A stretch of 64,000 bases of DNA from Clostridiales bacterium (GTDB taxonomy: Bacteria; Bacillota; Clostridia; Saccharofermentanales; Saccharofermentanaceae), in NCBI GenBank assembly GCA_017513085.1, contig JAFWDK010000001.1:34991-98990 (forward strand). The letters are read 5' to 3'. The notes beneath the pieces are model-generated. The model was not told the DNA's origin. It was given only the letters and a program-made list of their open reading frames with translations, and searched no databases. Numbering within the stretch: the first letter of the stretch is position 1; each line of letters opens with the position of its first letter. Made by a program: the position numbers and the translations under genes. Positions 9,450 to 19,337 of this stretch are shown piece by piece.

Positions 9450-11954
9450 ATGACAGAACTGGAATATGTCCTGAAAAACTTTGATAAGCACTTTTCTCCT
9501 TTTTGCGGAAAGAAGATCCTTTTGCATGGATCAAGGGAATATGCAGAGAACATTTTGTCTGCATATGATGAAAAATACCATTTCCTCGGTATTATGACTT
9601 CAGATCCGGTACACGAAGACCTTTTCTGCGGGAAAAGGATTTTCCACGAGTCTGATCTGGCGGAACTGCAGCCAGAGATCGTCATTTTTACAGAAAGAGT
9701 AAAATATGAAGATCTTGCGTATCAGCAGATCATTCTATGTCCGGAGTGCAGAGATACGCTTTTGTACAATATGTACGGTGTGGATGAAAGAAGAGTCCGG
9801 GAAGAGTATGAGTGTATCACCGAACTGTCAAGGTTGGTCCGCGCAAAGCTTTTGAAGGAGAATGACGTCATTGGTTTCGAAGTAATGGATGTCTTCTTTT
9901 CTCAGGTGGACGGAGAAATCGACAAGCCGCAGCGCAGAGCAATGCGAGTCTATGAAGAAGCCAGAAAAAAAGGAAAAAAGGTGTTTTTCAGTCTGCGTCG
10001 TTCATTTGATCAGAAAAAGCAGATCAAAGCGCTGGAGGACTGTGGGATCCGCGAGATCCCCGGACAAATCGAAGTCATCAGCCGGGAGGGTGAAGACCTG
10101 TCTTTCCGCAGGATCTGCGATATGTTTCCCGGCAAAAAGACCGTGTATTTTGGTCAGGGCTTCGTAAATGAGTATCTATTGCCGAAGTGCTACGGGATCA
10201 CCCCTGTTCGGGTGTATACCTATGCGATCCCGTTCGATGTTCCGAATTCTCTGGATACGATATTGCGGAACGCGTACAAGGAGACGAGCCGCCAAAAAGA
10301 TACAACCCGGATCCTTTATCAGGAAATCGATCTGTACGATGTAATATCCTTTGATGTTTTTGACACTCTTCTTCAAAGAACAGCCCTGCTTCCGGAAGAC
10401 GTTTTCAGACTGCTGGCCAAACGTTTCTGGACGGATCCAAGGGAACAGAACAGGTTTGTTGAATGCCGGATAGACGCACAATACAGCGGGATATATCCGA
10501 CTCTGGAGGAGATCTATAACAGCGTTGCCGCATCTTTGGAACTCAGTGAAAGCGAAAAAGAGCTTCTTCTGGAGCAGGAGCTCGACATCGAAAGAAGCGT
10601 GATCTGTTGCCGCAGACATATGACAGATATAGTTGATTACGCGATCAAAGCAGGAAAAACGGTCGTCGCAACTTCCGACATGTATCTCGGCAGCACGATC
10701 CTGAATGATCTGCTGAAAGAAAACGGATATCCCGATTTTGAGAGGATCTTTGTCTCTTGCGAGTATCGGAAGGCAAAAACGGACGGGCTGTTTGATGAAC
10801 TCGGAAATGCGTATGCCGGAAAAACGATACTTCATATCGGCGATAACCCAAAGGCAGACGGCATCGCGGCAGAAAAAACAGGCTTTGGATATCGTCCGAT
10901 CCGATCGGCGCTGCAAAAGGCATGTGACTGCGGATATGAAGATGTGATCCGTGAAGAACATGATCTGGCTGAACGCTGTATGATCGGCCTTTGCGTGGCG
11001 AATGCTTTCAGCGACCCGTTTGAACCGGATATGATCGAAGATCTGAATGATGGGGAAAGACTGACACGGTTTGCGTCCATGAGCGTCTTTCCGATCCTGA
11101 TCGGATATATTTGTTACTTGAACAAGATGTCCGCCGGTTATGACAGAGTACTGTTTTCGTCGAGAGACGGACTTATCCTGTCTGAACTCTACAATTACAT
11201 CCGATCAGCCAAACATCCCACGCTGCCGGAAAGTCTGTACTTTTACTCCAGCCGCCATGCAGCATTCCAGACATGCATGGATAATCCGCAAACGATCGGC
11301 AACACATATCTCGGTAAGGAGCAGACGCTCCCGAGCTTTGTCAGAAACGTTTACGGAGTTGAGCCTCTGCCGTGTGAGCAGAACATCGGGAAAGAAGAGT
11401 ATGTAAGACTTCATTGGGATAAGATCTGTGAAAAGGCGGAAACCGCCCGGGCTAATTACCGAAAATACCTCCGGAACCATGGCCTTTCCGGTGACAAACG
11501 GTATCTGTTTACAGATTTTGTTGCGATCGGAACGACCCAGCATTATCTGCAGAAGTTTTCCGGAATAAAACTTCATGGATGTTATATCGCCTGTCCGCTT
11601 TACGGAGAACCGTATGAAGCTGTTGATTATTATATCGATTTTGGTGATGACTTCTTTATTACGAACTTCATGGAGATGGAATATATCATGACTTCCATGG
11701 AGGCTTCGCTTGATTGTTTCGATGAAAAGGGGCAGCCTGTTTTTGCGAAAGAAGTCCGCACAGAAGAAGATCTGCAGCGGATCAGGACCGTACACGAAAA
11801 TATCCTGAAACTGGGAAAAGTGTTTTGCGATGTTATCTATGAAAAAGACACAGAGATCGATGCTGAATTGACAGTAAAAATGTATGCAGCTGAAGGATAT
11901 CATGGAATAGTGAAAGAAAGGGGATACGATGACTGGGTCAAACAAGTCTTATAG
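9450..11954 (+). CDS. Large HAD-superfamily protein with N-terminal Rossmann-like module
   Basis: The 834-residue protein has three parts. Residues about 18-115 form an alpha/beta module (GKKILLHGSREYAENIL). A HAD-type region follows, with DVFDTLL near 301-307 as the nucleophile motif, TSDMYLGS near 412 and HIGDNPKADG near 462 as the acidic motif, as in COG5610-type predicted hydrolases. The C-terminal 330 residues, with FSSRDGLILSELY and FTDFVAIGTTQHYL, also occur in capsule-locus proteins of this type. It likely works on a phosphorylated glycan intermediate in the cytoplasm. The next gene starts 26 bases before its stop. Substrate unknown. Confidence 0.7.
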   Translation: MTELEYVLKNFDKHFSPFCGKKILLHGSREYAENILSAYDEKYHFLGIMTSDPVHEDLFCGKRIFHESDLAELQPEIVIFTERVKYEDLAYQQIILCPECRDTLLYNMYGVDERRVREEYECITELSRLVRAKLLKENDVIGFEVMDVFFSQVDGEIDKPQRRAMRVYEEARKKGKKVFFSLRRSFDQKKQIKALEDCGIREIPGQIEVISREGEDLSFRRICDMFPGKKTVYFGQGFVNEYLLPKCYGITPVRVYTYAIPFDVPNSLDTILRNAYKETSRQKDTTRILYQEIDLYDVISFDVFDTLLQRTALLPEDVFRLLAKRFWTDPREQNRFVECRIDAQYSGIYPTLEEIYNSVAASLELSESEKELLLEQELDIERSVICCRRHMTDIVDYAIKAGKTVVATSDMYLGSTILNDLLKENGYPDFERIFVSCEYRKAKTDGLFDELGNAYAGKTILHIGDNPKADGIAAEKTGFGYRPIRSALQKACDCGYEDVIREEHDLAERCMIGLCVANAFSDPFEPDMIEDLNDGERLTRFASMSVFPILIGYICYLNKMSAGYDRVLFSSRDGLILSELYNYIRSAKHPTLPESLYFYSSRHAAFQTCMDNPQTIGNTYLGKEQTLPSFVRNVYGVEPLPCEQNIGKEEYVRLHWDKICEKAETARANYRKYLRNHGLSGDKRYLFTDFVAIGTTQHYLQKFSGIKLHGCYIACPLYGEPYEAVDYYIDFGDDFFITNFMEMEYIMTSMEASLDCFDEKGQPVFAKEVRTEEDLQRIRTVHENILKLGKVFCDVIYEKDTEIDAELTVKMYAAEGYHGIVKERGYDDWVKQVL

Positions 11955-14301
11955 ACGGATCCTGGAACTCGTCAGTGAGTATGGGAACATCGATTATGAT
12001 GAACTGATCGCGGATGAAGACCGTGATGTTTTGCTGCAGCTGAGTTCTCTCCGTCATAGTCTGCTGAGCTGGTATCCCTTCCCGAAAGAGGCAGAGGCTC
12101 TGGAGATCAATGCCGGATGCGGAGCTTTAAGCGCTTTGCTGCTGGACCGGTTTGACCGGGTCGATCTGTTCGAGGAACACGATGCAGCGAGAGAAATACT
12201 GAAACAACGTTTTCCGGATATGACCGGACGTGTTCTGGAAACACTTGAGGAAGTTGACCGCAAGTATGATTTTGTATTTGCGCTCGATCTGCCGGCTTTC
12301 TATCAGGGGAAACTCGCACAGGTTTTGGAAGACGCCCATGATCTGCTGAAAGAAGGGGGAATACTTTGTGTCGGGTTCCGGAACCGGAACGCCTCGAAAT
12401 ACAGCTGCGGGTCTGTTGATGATATTGTCAGGGAACCCTTTAAAACCGACAGCCTTCTTTCGCTTTCGGAATTCAATAATGCAGCCGGTTCTATGTTTGA
12501 AAATATCGAGGTGTACTGTCCGTTTCCGGATGCACTTTACACGCAGGCTGTTTACCGGAGCGGCTGCATGCCGACATCCTCGTTTGCTGACAGAGTTCGC
12601 GCCTTTGATCCCTATAACAGTCCGCTGATAAAAGACGAGAATGAGGAATTTTACTATGCAATAAAGGATGGAACGCTTCTTGAAAAGAGTGATTTCTATT
12701 TGGTTTTTTTGAGCAAAAGACCGCTTTCCTGTCCGATCGAACGAGTTATATTATCTCCCGACAGAGGAGAACATTCCTTTATGACGATTTTCGAAAAGGA
12801 CAGAGTTTACAAAAAAGCGATCAACGCCAAAGGCAGTTCCTATCTTGAGGAGAGCGTGAGAAACGCTGATAAACTTCGTGAACGCGGGATCGACGTCGTT
12901 CCGCAGTCTTTTGAAGATAAGAAACTGATCATGCCCTATGTCCATCAAAAAGCATCGCTGGATGAAATAGCGGATGCGGCGGCGGCAGGAGATGACACGC
13001 GCATATTGCGTGTATTCGATCAGATCTATAAAGATGTGTGCCGTTCATCAGAAACCGCCGGGGAGCCGGATCCGGAAGTATGGGGAACAGAAGATGATTC
13101 CAGTCCGGTCCTGAAAGAGGCAATGATCGACATGATCCCTTACAATGCATTCCTGACAGAAAACGGGCTTTGTTATTACGATCAGGAATTTGTCTGGGAA
13201 AATACACCTGCAAATTATGTCATGTTCAGGGCGGTGCGCTATACTTCCATTCATTTAGGTCCTCTCTTTGATCCCTGGCGGGACCTGCTCCTCGCGCGTT
13301 ACGGAATCAGCGAGACACTGTATGAGATCTATCTGAAAAAAGAAAACGCATTCGTTGACAGAAACCGGCGAAGAGATCTCTATCATCAGTTTTATGACTG
13401 GACATATATTTCGCCTGAACGAATAAAGAACAACCGTCAAATGCTGATGCATTCCGATGAGGACGAAGAACTGCAAAAGATCCACGCGATCCAGCTGACG
13501 CTCTTGAAAAAATTCGACGCGTTCTGCAAAGAAAACGATCTGAAATACTTTGCGTTGCACGGTACTTTACTTGGGACGATACGTCATCAGGGGTTTATCC
13601 CCTGGGATGACGATATCGACTTGGGCATGACGCGGGAGGACTACGACAAGCTGGTGGAACTATATGTAAACCGGCCGGGGATCCCATATCTTCAATCAAT
13701 GGGCAGAGAAGGCAGGATCTTTCACGGAGGATATGCGAAATACCGGGACGAGAATTCGGTCGCAGTCGAGGAGCGGAACCGTTATATCTACGGCCATAAA
13801 GGGGTGTCGATCGACATCATGCCGTTAGACCGCTGCCCCGAAGATCCTGCTGAACGGAAAAAGCTGCAAAAGAAGATCACGGAGATCCAGCGCTGTATTT
13901 ACGCGAGATGCTATTCCAAACCGGCCGGATTATTCGATGATCTGCCGGCGAATAAAATGCTTAAATACTATCTGTTTGGCAGCCATATTCCTTTGCGGTT
14001 CCAATATCCGGTCCTGAATCATCTGTTCCGAAGTGTTAAGGATTCGTCGTTGCGGACGATCCTGGCATGTTACTACGGCGAAGTTGAAAACCGGAATCTG
14101 TTCCGGGAGAAGGACCTGAATGATCTGGTTCTTATGCCCTTTGAGGATACGATGATTCCGGTTCCGAGAAACTATCACCAGTGGCTTCTGCAACGCTATG
14201 GAGAAAACTATCTGTATCCGCCAAAGATAAAGAACAGAAAGCACTCGAACCTGTTTATTAAACTCGATGATTCCTATAAACTAAAGAAAGGAGACGAGTG
14301 A
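11929..14301 (+). CDS. Methyltransferase / kinase-like / LicD triple-domain protein
   Basis: This 790-residue protein appears to fuse three activities. Residues about 1-190 look like a SAM-dependent methyltransferase (ALEINAGCGALSALLLDRF, then YDFVFALDLPAF and LLKEGGILCVGF). Residues about 275-450 look kinase-like or APH-like (FEKDRVYKKAI, LIMPYVHQ, and NGLCYYDQEFVW resembling the DQEW segment in glycan-locus kinases). Residues about 520-785 are a LicD domain with GTLLGTIRH near 543 and WDDDIDLGM near 555. The order methyltransferase-kinase recalls WbdD, which caps O-antigen chains recognised by Wzt. The ATG has GAAAGGGG just upstream. The middle domain is the least certain call. Confidence 0.72.
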   Translation: MTGSNKSYRRILELVSEYGNIDYDELIADEDRDVLLQLSSLRHSLLSWYPFPKEAEALEINAGCGALSALLLDRFDRVDLFEEHDAAREILKQRFPDMTGRVLETLEEVDRKYDFVFALDLPAFYQGKLAQVLEDAHDLLKEGGILCVGFRNRNASKYSCGSVDDIVREPFKTDSLLSLSEFNNAAGSMFENIEVYCPFPDALYTQAVYRSGCMPTSSFADRVRAFDPYNSPLIKDENEEFYYAIKDGTLLEKSDFYLVFLSKRPLSCPIERVILSPDRGEHSFMTIFEKDRVYKKAINAKGSSYLEESVRNADKLRERGIDVVPQSFEDKKLIMPYVHQKASLDEIADAAAAGDDTRILRVFDQIYKDVCRSSETAGEPDPEVWGTEDDSSPVLKEAMIDMIPYNAFLTENGLCYYDQEFVWENTPANYVMFRAVRYTSIHLGPLFDPWRDLLLARYGISETLYEIYLKKENAFVDRNRRRDLYHQFYDWTYISPERIKNNRQMLMHSDEDEELQKIHAIQLTLLKKFDAFCKENDLKYFALHGTLLGTIRHQGFIPWDDDIDLGMTREDYDKLVELYVNRPGIPYLQSMGREGRIFHGGYAKYRDENSVAVEERNRYIYGHKGVSIDIMPLDRCPEDPAERKKLQKKITEIQRCIYARCYSKPAGLFDDLPANKMLKYYLFGSHIPLRFQYPVLNHLFRSVKDSSLRTILACYYGEVENRNLFREKDLNDLVLMPFEDTMIPVPRNYHQWLLQRYGENYLYPPKIKNRKHSNLFIKLDDSYKLKKGDE

Positions 14302-14726
14302 TGGAGAAAGTACATGTCGGTCTGCTGATGGGAGTCTTTGACCTCTTTCATGTCGGACATCTGAAACTGATCCGCAACGCGAAGGAACGCTGTGAGTATC
14401 TTCGGGTCGCGATCCTCTCGGATGAGTTGGTAATGGAATATAAAAAACACTATCCTGTCATTCCGGCAGAAGAGCGGAAAGAAGTCCTGGAAGCGCTGCG
14501 CGATGTTGATGAGGTAGTGATCATTGAAGATACCCCGTCACGTCTGACGGAGTATGACCGGCGACCTTTCGATGCGTTCTTCTCCGGAAATGATTATGAG
14601 GGAAATCCGTACTGGATCTACGAGCAGCAGGAGCTGCGCAAGCGCGGTTCAGATGTTGTGTTCTTCCCTTATACGGAATCACAGAGCACCACAAAAATCA
14701 TCAGCAAAATCAGAAACACAAAGTAA
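14301..14726 (+). CDS. TagD-like cytidylyltransferase
   Basis: A single-domain 141-residue nucleotidyltransferase begins GLLMGVFDLFHVGHLKLIR, with HVGH as the nucleotide-binding signature. The ending QSTTKIISKI corresponds to the RTxGISTT region of TagD, but with the Gly-Ile pair not preserved. I chose ATG 14301, which shares a base with the previous stop (TGATG) and has AAAGGAG at the right distance; GTG 14298 would add one residue. It probably makes a second CDP-alcohol for the LicD modules. Its last codons form the first unit of a decamer repeat. Confidence 0.8.
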   Translation: MEKVHVGLLMGVFDLFHVGHLKLIRNAKERCEYLRVAILSDELVMEYKKHYPVIPAEERKEVLEALRDVDEVVIIEDTPSRLTEYDRRPFDAFFSGNDYEGNPYWIYEQQELRKRGSDVVFFPYTESQSTTKIISKIRNTK

Positions 14727-14773
14727 CACCAAGCACCACAAAGAAACATTAAGCAACACAAGGCGACACGAGG
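14714..14773. repeat. Six degenerate tandem 10-bp repeats
   Basis: The segment parses into six consecutive 10-base units: AAACACAAAG, TAACACCAAG, CACCACAAAG, AAACATTAAG, CAACACAAGG, CGACACGAGG. The approximate consensus is NAACACAAAG. The array covers the last three sense codons and stop of the cytidylyltransferase gene and runs to the ribosome binding site of the UDP-xylose synthase gene; the last unit supplies CGAGG. It has very few T bases, so the mRNA here should be unstructured. Function unknown. Confidence 0.75.
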
Positions 14774-14779
14774 TAACAA

Positions 14780-15703
14780 ATGAAAGTACTAGTAACCGGG
14801 GGAGCTGGATTCATCGGCTCGCACCTGTGCAGGAGACTGCTCGAGCAGGGGGATGAAGTCTTCTGCTTGGATATCTTCTATTCCAGTGCGCGAAGAAATA
14901 TCGCTGATCTGGAAAACGATCCGCATTTCCATTTTCTTGAGAAAGACATCGAAGACCCGATCGATCTGGAAGTCGAACGTATTTACAATATGGCCTGTCC
15001 GGCAAGCCCGGTCCACTATCAGAGAGATCCGGTAAAAACCGCCCGCACAAGCGTGCTCGGCGCCATCAATATGCTGGAGCTGGCAAAAAGAAATCATTGC
15101 CGTATTCTGCAGACGAGCACAAGCGAGATCTATGGGAATCCGCTGGTTCATCCGCAGAAGGAGAGCTACTGGGGCAATGTCAATACGATCGGACTGCGTT
15201 CCTGCTATGATGAGGGAAAGCGGATGAGTGAAACACTTTTCTTTGATTATCATCGTCAGTACGGTGTTGATATCCGTGTTGTCCGTATTTTTAATACATA
15301 TGGCCCGTATATGGCAGAAAATGACGGCCGCGTTGTTTCCAATTTCATCGTGCAGGCGCTTCGCGGCGAAGACATCACGATCTACGGAGACGGCTCCCAG
15401 ACGAGATCTTTCTGCTATGTGGACGACACCGTCAGCGCCTTGATGAAAATGATGGAAAGCGATTTTACCGGTCCGGTGAATATCGGAAATCCGGACGAGA
15501 GGACTGTAAAGGAACTCGCCGAAAAGATCGTTGAAATGACATCGTCGGTCTCAAAGATCGTTTATAAAGGCCTGCCATCGGATGATCCGGTTAGACGCAG
15601 ACCGGACATCTCGCTCGCGAAGGAAAAACTGCACTGGCAGCCAGTCGTTTCACTGGAGACAGGTCTGCAGCGAACGATCGAATATTTCAAAAAGGTTATT
15701 TAA
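14780..15703 (+). CDS. uxs: UDP-glucuronate decarboxylase (UDP-xylose synthase)
   Basis: This 307-residue short-chain dehydrogenase/epimerase has GGAGFIGSH at 7-15 for NAD binding, the UXS-diagnostic [16 protein letters not shown] at 72-87, and the catalytic Tyr143 and Lys147 in [17 protein letters not shown] (132-148). UXS enzymes convert UDP-glucuronate to UDP-xylose via a 4-keto intermediate. The usual GNVNPIGPR has both prolines replaced (Thr, Leu), which is worth noting but not obviously inactivating. No UDP-glucose dehydrogenase is present in the window, so UDP-glucuronate must come from elsewhere. It sits between the cytidylyltransferase and the exporter, marking xylose as a likely sugar of the polymer. 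Confidence 0.85.
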   Translation: MKVLVTGGAGFIGSHLCRRLLEQGDEVFCLDIFYSSARRNIADLENDPHFHFLEKDIEDPIDLEVERIYNMACPASPVHYQRDPVKTARTSVLGAINMLELAKRNHCRILQTSTSEIYGNPLVHPQKESYWGNVNTIGLRSCYDEGKRMSETLFFDYHRQYGVDIRVVRIFNTYGPYMAENDGRVVSNFIVQALRGEDITIYGDGSQTRSFCYVDDTVSALMKMMESDFTGPVNIGNPDERTVKELAEKIVEMTSSVSKIVYKGLPSDDPVRRRPDISLAKEKLHWQPVVSLETGLQRTIEYFKKVI

Positions 15704-15716
15704 GTGAGGATACGGA

Positions 15717-16559
15717 ATGTCGGAACATCACGTGCATATTGATGCAAATCCGAAAAGAGTCGATCTGCAATTGCGCGACGTGTGGCGTTACCGGGATTTC
15801 GTCTGGTCGTACACGCGTACGCATTTCGCAAAAAAATACAAACAGACCATCCTTGGACCGCTTTGGCTTTTAGTTAACCCGATGATCAACGCCCTGATGA
15901 ACCTTTTTGTTTTCGGTATGATCGCCGGGATCGGCACAAGCGGTATTCCGAAACTGCTCTTCTATATCGCCGGTCAGGGGATATGGGCGTTTTTCGCGTC
16001 GATCGTCGGAGCCTGTGCTTTTACCTTTGCCGCAAATGCGCATCTTTACGGGAAGGTCTGGTTCCCCAGACTGTGTATCCCGGTATCTTATATCATGACT
16101 TCTGCTGCGGAATTTCTTATCCAGATGGTACCGTTTCTTTTATGCGCGGTCTATTACGCTCTGACCGGGACCTACGTCATTCGCTGGAGCGGATTGCTGC
16201 TGATGCTGCTTCTTCTGCCGTGGCTTGGAGCTCTCGGACTGGGTGTCGGTATTCTTGTCTCCAGCATGACCACAAAATACCGAGATCTCGGTCTGCTTGT
16301 CGGACTGGTCATCCGTTTCTGGATGTACGCAACGCCGGTCGTTTATCCGCTCAGCGAAGTACGCTACAGTTTCCTGCAGAAATGGATCCGCCTGAATCCG
16401 GTAACCGCAGTTGTGGAGCTCTTCCGGCATTTCCTGTTTGGTGTCGGAGAGGTCTCGCCGGGAATGATCGGATATTCTCTCGTTCTGACAGTGCTGATCC
16501 TCGCTGCAGGCATCTTCAGTTTTAACCGGATCGAAAGATCCTTTATGGATACGGTGTAA
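15717..16559 (+). CDS. ABC-2 polysaccharide/teichoic acid export permease (Wzm/TagG type)
   Basis: The 280-residue integral membrane protein has an N-terminal amphipathic stretch followed by KYKQTILGPLWLLVNPMINA, typical for TagG, Wzm and RfbA permeases, and about six hydrophobic segments. It is the membrane half of an exporter with the ATPase encoded one base downstream. The pair carries a lipid-linked glycan made on the inner face across the membrane. Presence of this pair and absence of Wzx/Wzy in the window point to ABC-dependent polymer export. Confidence 0.9.
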   Translation: MSEHHVHIDANPKRVDLQLRDVWRYRDFVWSYTRTHFAKKYKQTILGPLWLLVNPMINALMNLFVFGMIAGIGTSGIPKLLFYIAGQGIWAFFASIVGACAFTFAANAHLYGKVWFPRLCIPVSYIMTSAAEFLIQMVPFLLCAVYYALTGTYVIRWSGLLLMLLLLPWLGALGLGVGILVSSMTTKYRDLGLLVGLVIRFWMYATPVVYPLSEVRYSFLQKWIRLNPVTAVVELFRHFLFGVGEVSPGMIGYSLVLTVLILAAGIFSFNRIERSFMDTV

Positions 16560-16560
16560 T

Positions 16561-17856
<1,296 letters not shown>

Positions 17857-17860
17857 GAAG

Positions 17861-17886
17861 AGATCTTCGAAAACGAAGATCTTTTT
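17861..17886 (+). terminator. Rho-independent terminator of the glycan operon
   Basis: A perfect 9-bp stem AGATCTTCG with CGAAGATCT, an AAAA loop, and a T run follows the ABC ATPase stop by 4 bases. It marks the end of the main surface-glycan transcription unit. Confidence 0.92.
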
Positions 17887-17961
17887 GTATACGGAGAAAA
17901 CCTCTGTCCCTTTTTGACAGTTATGTAGATAATAGAGAGTAAGAAAAAGAAGGTTAAAAAG

Positions 17962-19302
17962 ATGAACAGTCAGTATTTGAACGGTCTTTATCAGGAACTG
18001 GAGAACAGGTATCCGGAACAGAAAGAGTATCTGCAGGCGGTCCGTGAAGTCTTCTCGTCGATCGATCCGGTCCTGGAAAAACATCCGGAATATGAAAAGG
18101 CGAATATCGTAGGCAGAATGATCGAACCGGAAAGGATCGTTATTTTCCGTGTTCCCTGGACAGATGACAACGGCAGCGTTCAAGTGAACAGAGGATACAG
18201 GGTGCAGTTCAATTCTGCGATCGGACCTTATAAGGGCGGGCTCCGTTTCCGGGAGAACGTAAACCTCTCGATCCTGAAATTCCTTGGCTTTGAACAGGTA
18301 TTCAAGAATGCCCTGACCTCTCTGCCGATGGGCGGAGGAAAAGGCGGATCGGATTTTGATCCGAAAGGAAGATCCGACCGGGAAGTCATGGCATTCTGCC
18401 AGAGCTTCATGACGGAACTGGTGAAATACATCGGTCCGGACAGCGATGTGCCGGCAGGAGATATCGGTGTCGGAAAAAGGGAGATCGGTTATCTGTACGG
18501 ACAGTATAAAAGGCTGACCGGTGAATGGAACGGTTCTCTGACCGGAAAGGGACTGACATACGGAGGTTCTCTCGGCAGAACGCAGGCGACCGGTTATGGA
18601 CTTTGCTATTTTACGGAAGCCTATCTAAAAGACAACGGAATGAGTTTTAAGGATCAGAATGTCGTGATCTCCGGGTCGGGCAATGTTGCGATCTATGCTG
18701 CTGAAAAAGCGAAGCAGCTGGGCGCGAAAGTCATCGCGATGAGCGACTCGGACGGATATGTATATGATCCCAGTGGAATAGACATCGAAACCATCAAGAT
18801 GATCAAGGAAGGAAAGAGAGACCGGATCTATAAATATGCTGATTTGGTACCTGCTGCGGAATATCACGAAGGATGCAAAGGAATCTGGACAGTCCCGTGT
18901 GATTTTGCGATGCCGTGTGCCACACAGAATGAACTGGATCGCGATGATGCGGAAGCCCTGATCAAAAACGGATGCAAAGGGGTCTTCGAAGGCGCAAATA
19001 TGCCCAGCACGCCGGAAGCGATCTCGCTTATCCAGAGCAGCGGACTGCTGTATTCTCCGGGAAAAGCCTCCAACGCCGGCGGAGTTGCGGTATCCGGATT
19101 GGAGATGAGTCAGAATGCCCAGCACCTGAACTGGACGTTCGAAGAAGTCGACTGCAAACTGAAAGAGATCATGATCAATATCTACAAGAATTCCAGAGAT
19201 ACTGCCGCAGAATACGGAAAAGAAGGCGACCTGGTTTCCGGTGCGAATATCGCGGGATTCGTCAAGGTCGCAAACGCAATGCTTGAACAGGGCGTTTGCT
19301 GA
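17962..19302 (+). CDS. gdhA: NADP-type glutamate dehydrogenase
   Basis: The 446-residue length and sequence match hexameric small GDH. The glutamate-binding and catalytic region is PMGGGKGGSDFDPKGRSDRE around 122-141 with the catalytic Lys in GGGKGG, preceded by GPYKGGLRFRENVN at 88-101; the nucleotide-binding GSGNVAIYAAEKAKQLGAKV lies near 235. It assimilates ammonium into glutamate. It follows the operon terminator and precedes a PLP sugar aminotransferase by 35 bases, so it may also supply the amino donor for that enzyme. The ribosome binding site (AAGAAGG) is modest. Confidence 0.95.
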   Translation: MNSQYLNGLYQELENRYPEQKEYLQAVREVFSSIDPVLEKHPEYEKANIVGRMIEPERIVIFRVPWTDDNGSVQVNRGYRVQFNSAIGPYKGGLRFRENVNLSILKFLGFEQVFKNALTSLPMGGGKGGSDFDPKGRSDREVMAFCQSFMTELVKYIGPDSDVPAGDIGVGKREIGYLYGQYKRLTGEWNGSLTGKGLTYGGSLGRTQATGYGLCYFTEAYLKDNGMSFKDQNVVISGSGNVAIYAAEKAKQLGAKVIAMSDSDGYVYDPSGIDIETIKMIKEGKRDRIYKYADLVPAAEYHEGCKGIWTVPCDFAMPCATQNELDRDDAEALIKNGCKGVFEGANMPSTPEAISLIQSSGLLYSPGKASNAGGVAVSGLEMSQNAQHLNWTFEEVDCKLKEIMINIYKNSRDTAAEYGKEGDLVSGANIAGFVKVANAMLEQGVC

Positions 19303-19337
19303 CGTGAAGTATGTATAACGCAGGAAGGAGACAGGGA

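Noticed and set aside
9398..9685. Small frames on the opposite strand within the glycan locus
   Set aside because: They lack ribosome binding sites and recognisable domains and lie wholly within clear + strand genes; this applies to the many similar ones across the window.
14714..14773. Short repeats as a CRISPR-like array
   Set aside because: Units are 10 bases, degenerate and without spacers; no cas genes are present.
17914..17933. TTGACA upstream of gdhA as a promoter
   Set aside because: The only -10-like sequence (GATAAT at 17928-17933) is 8 bases from TTGACA, far too close; nothing matches at 16-18 bases.
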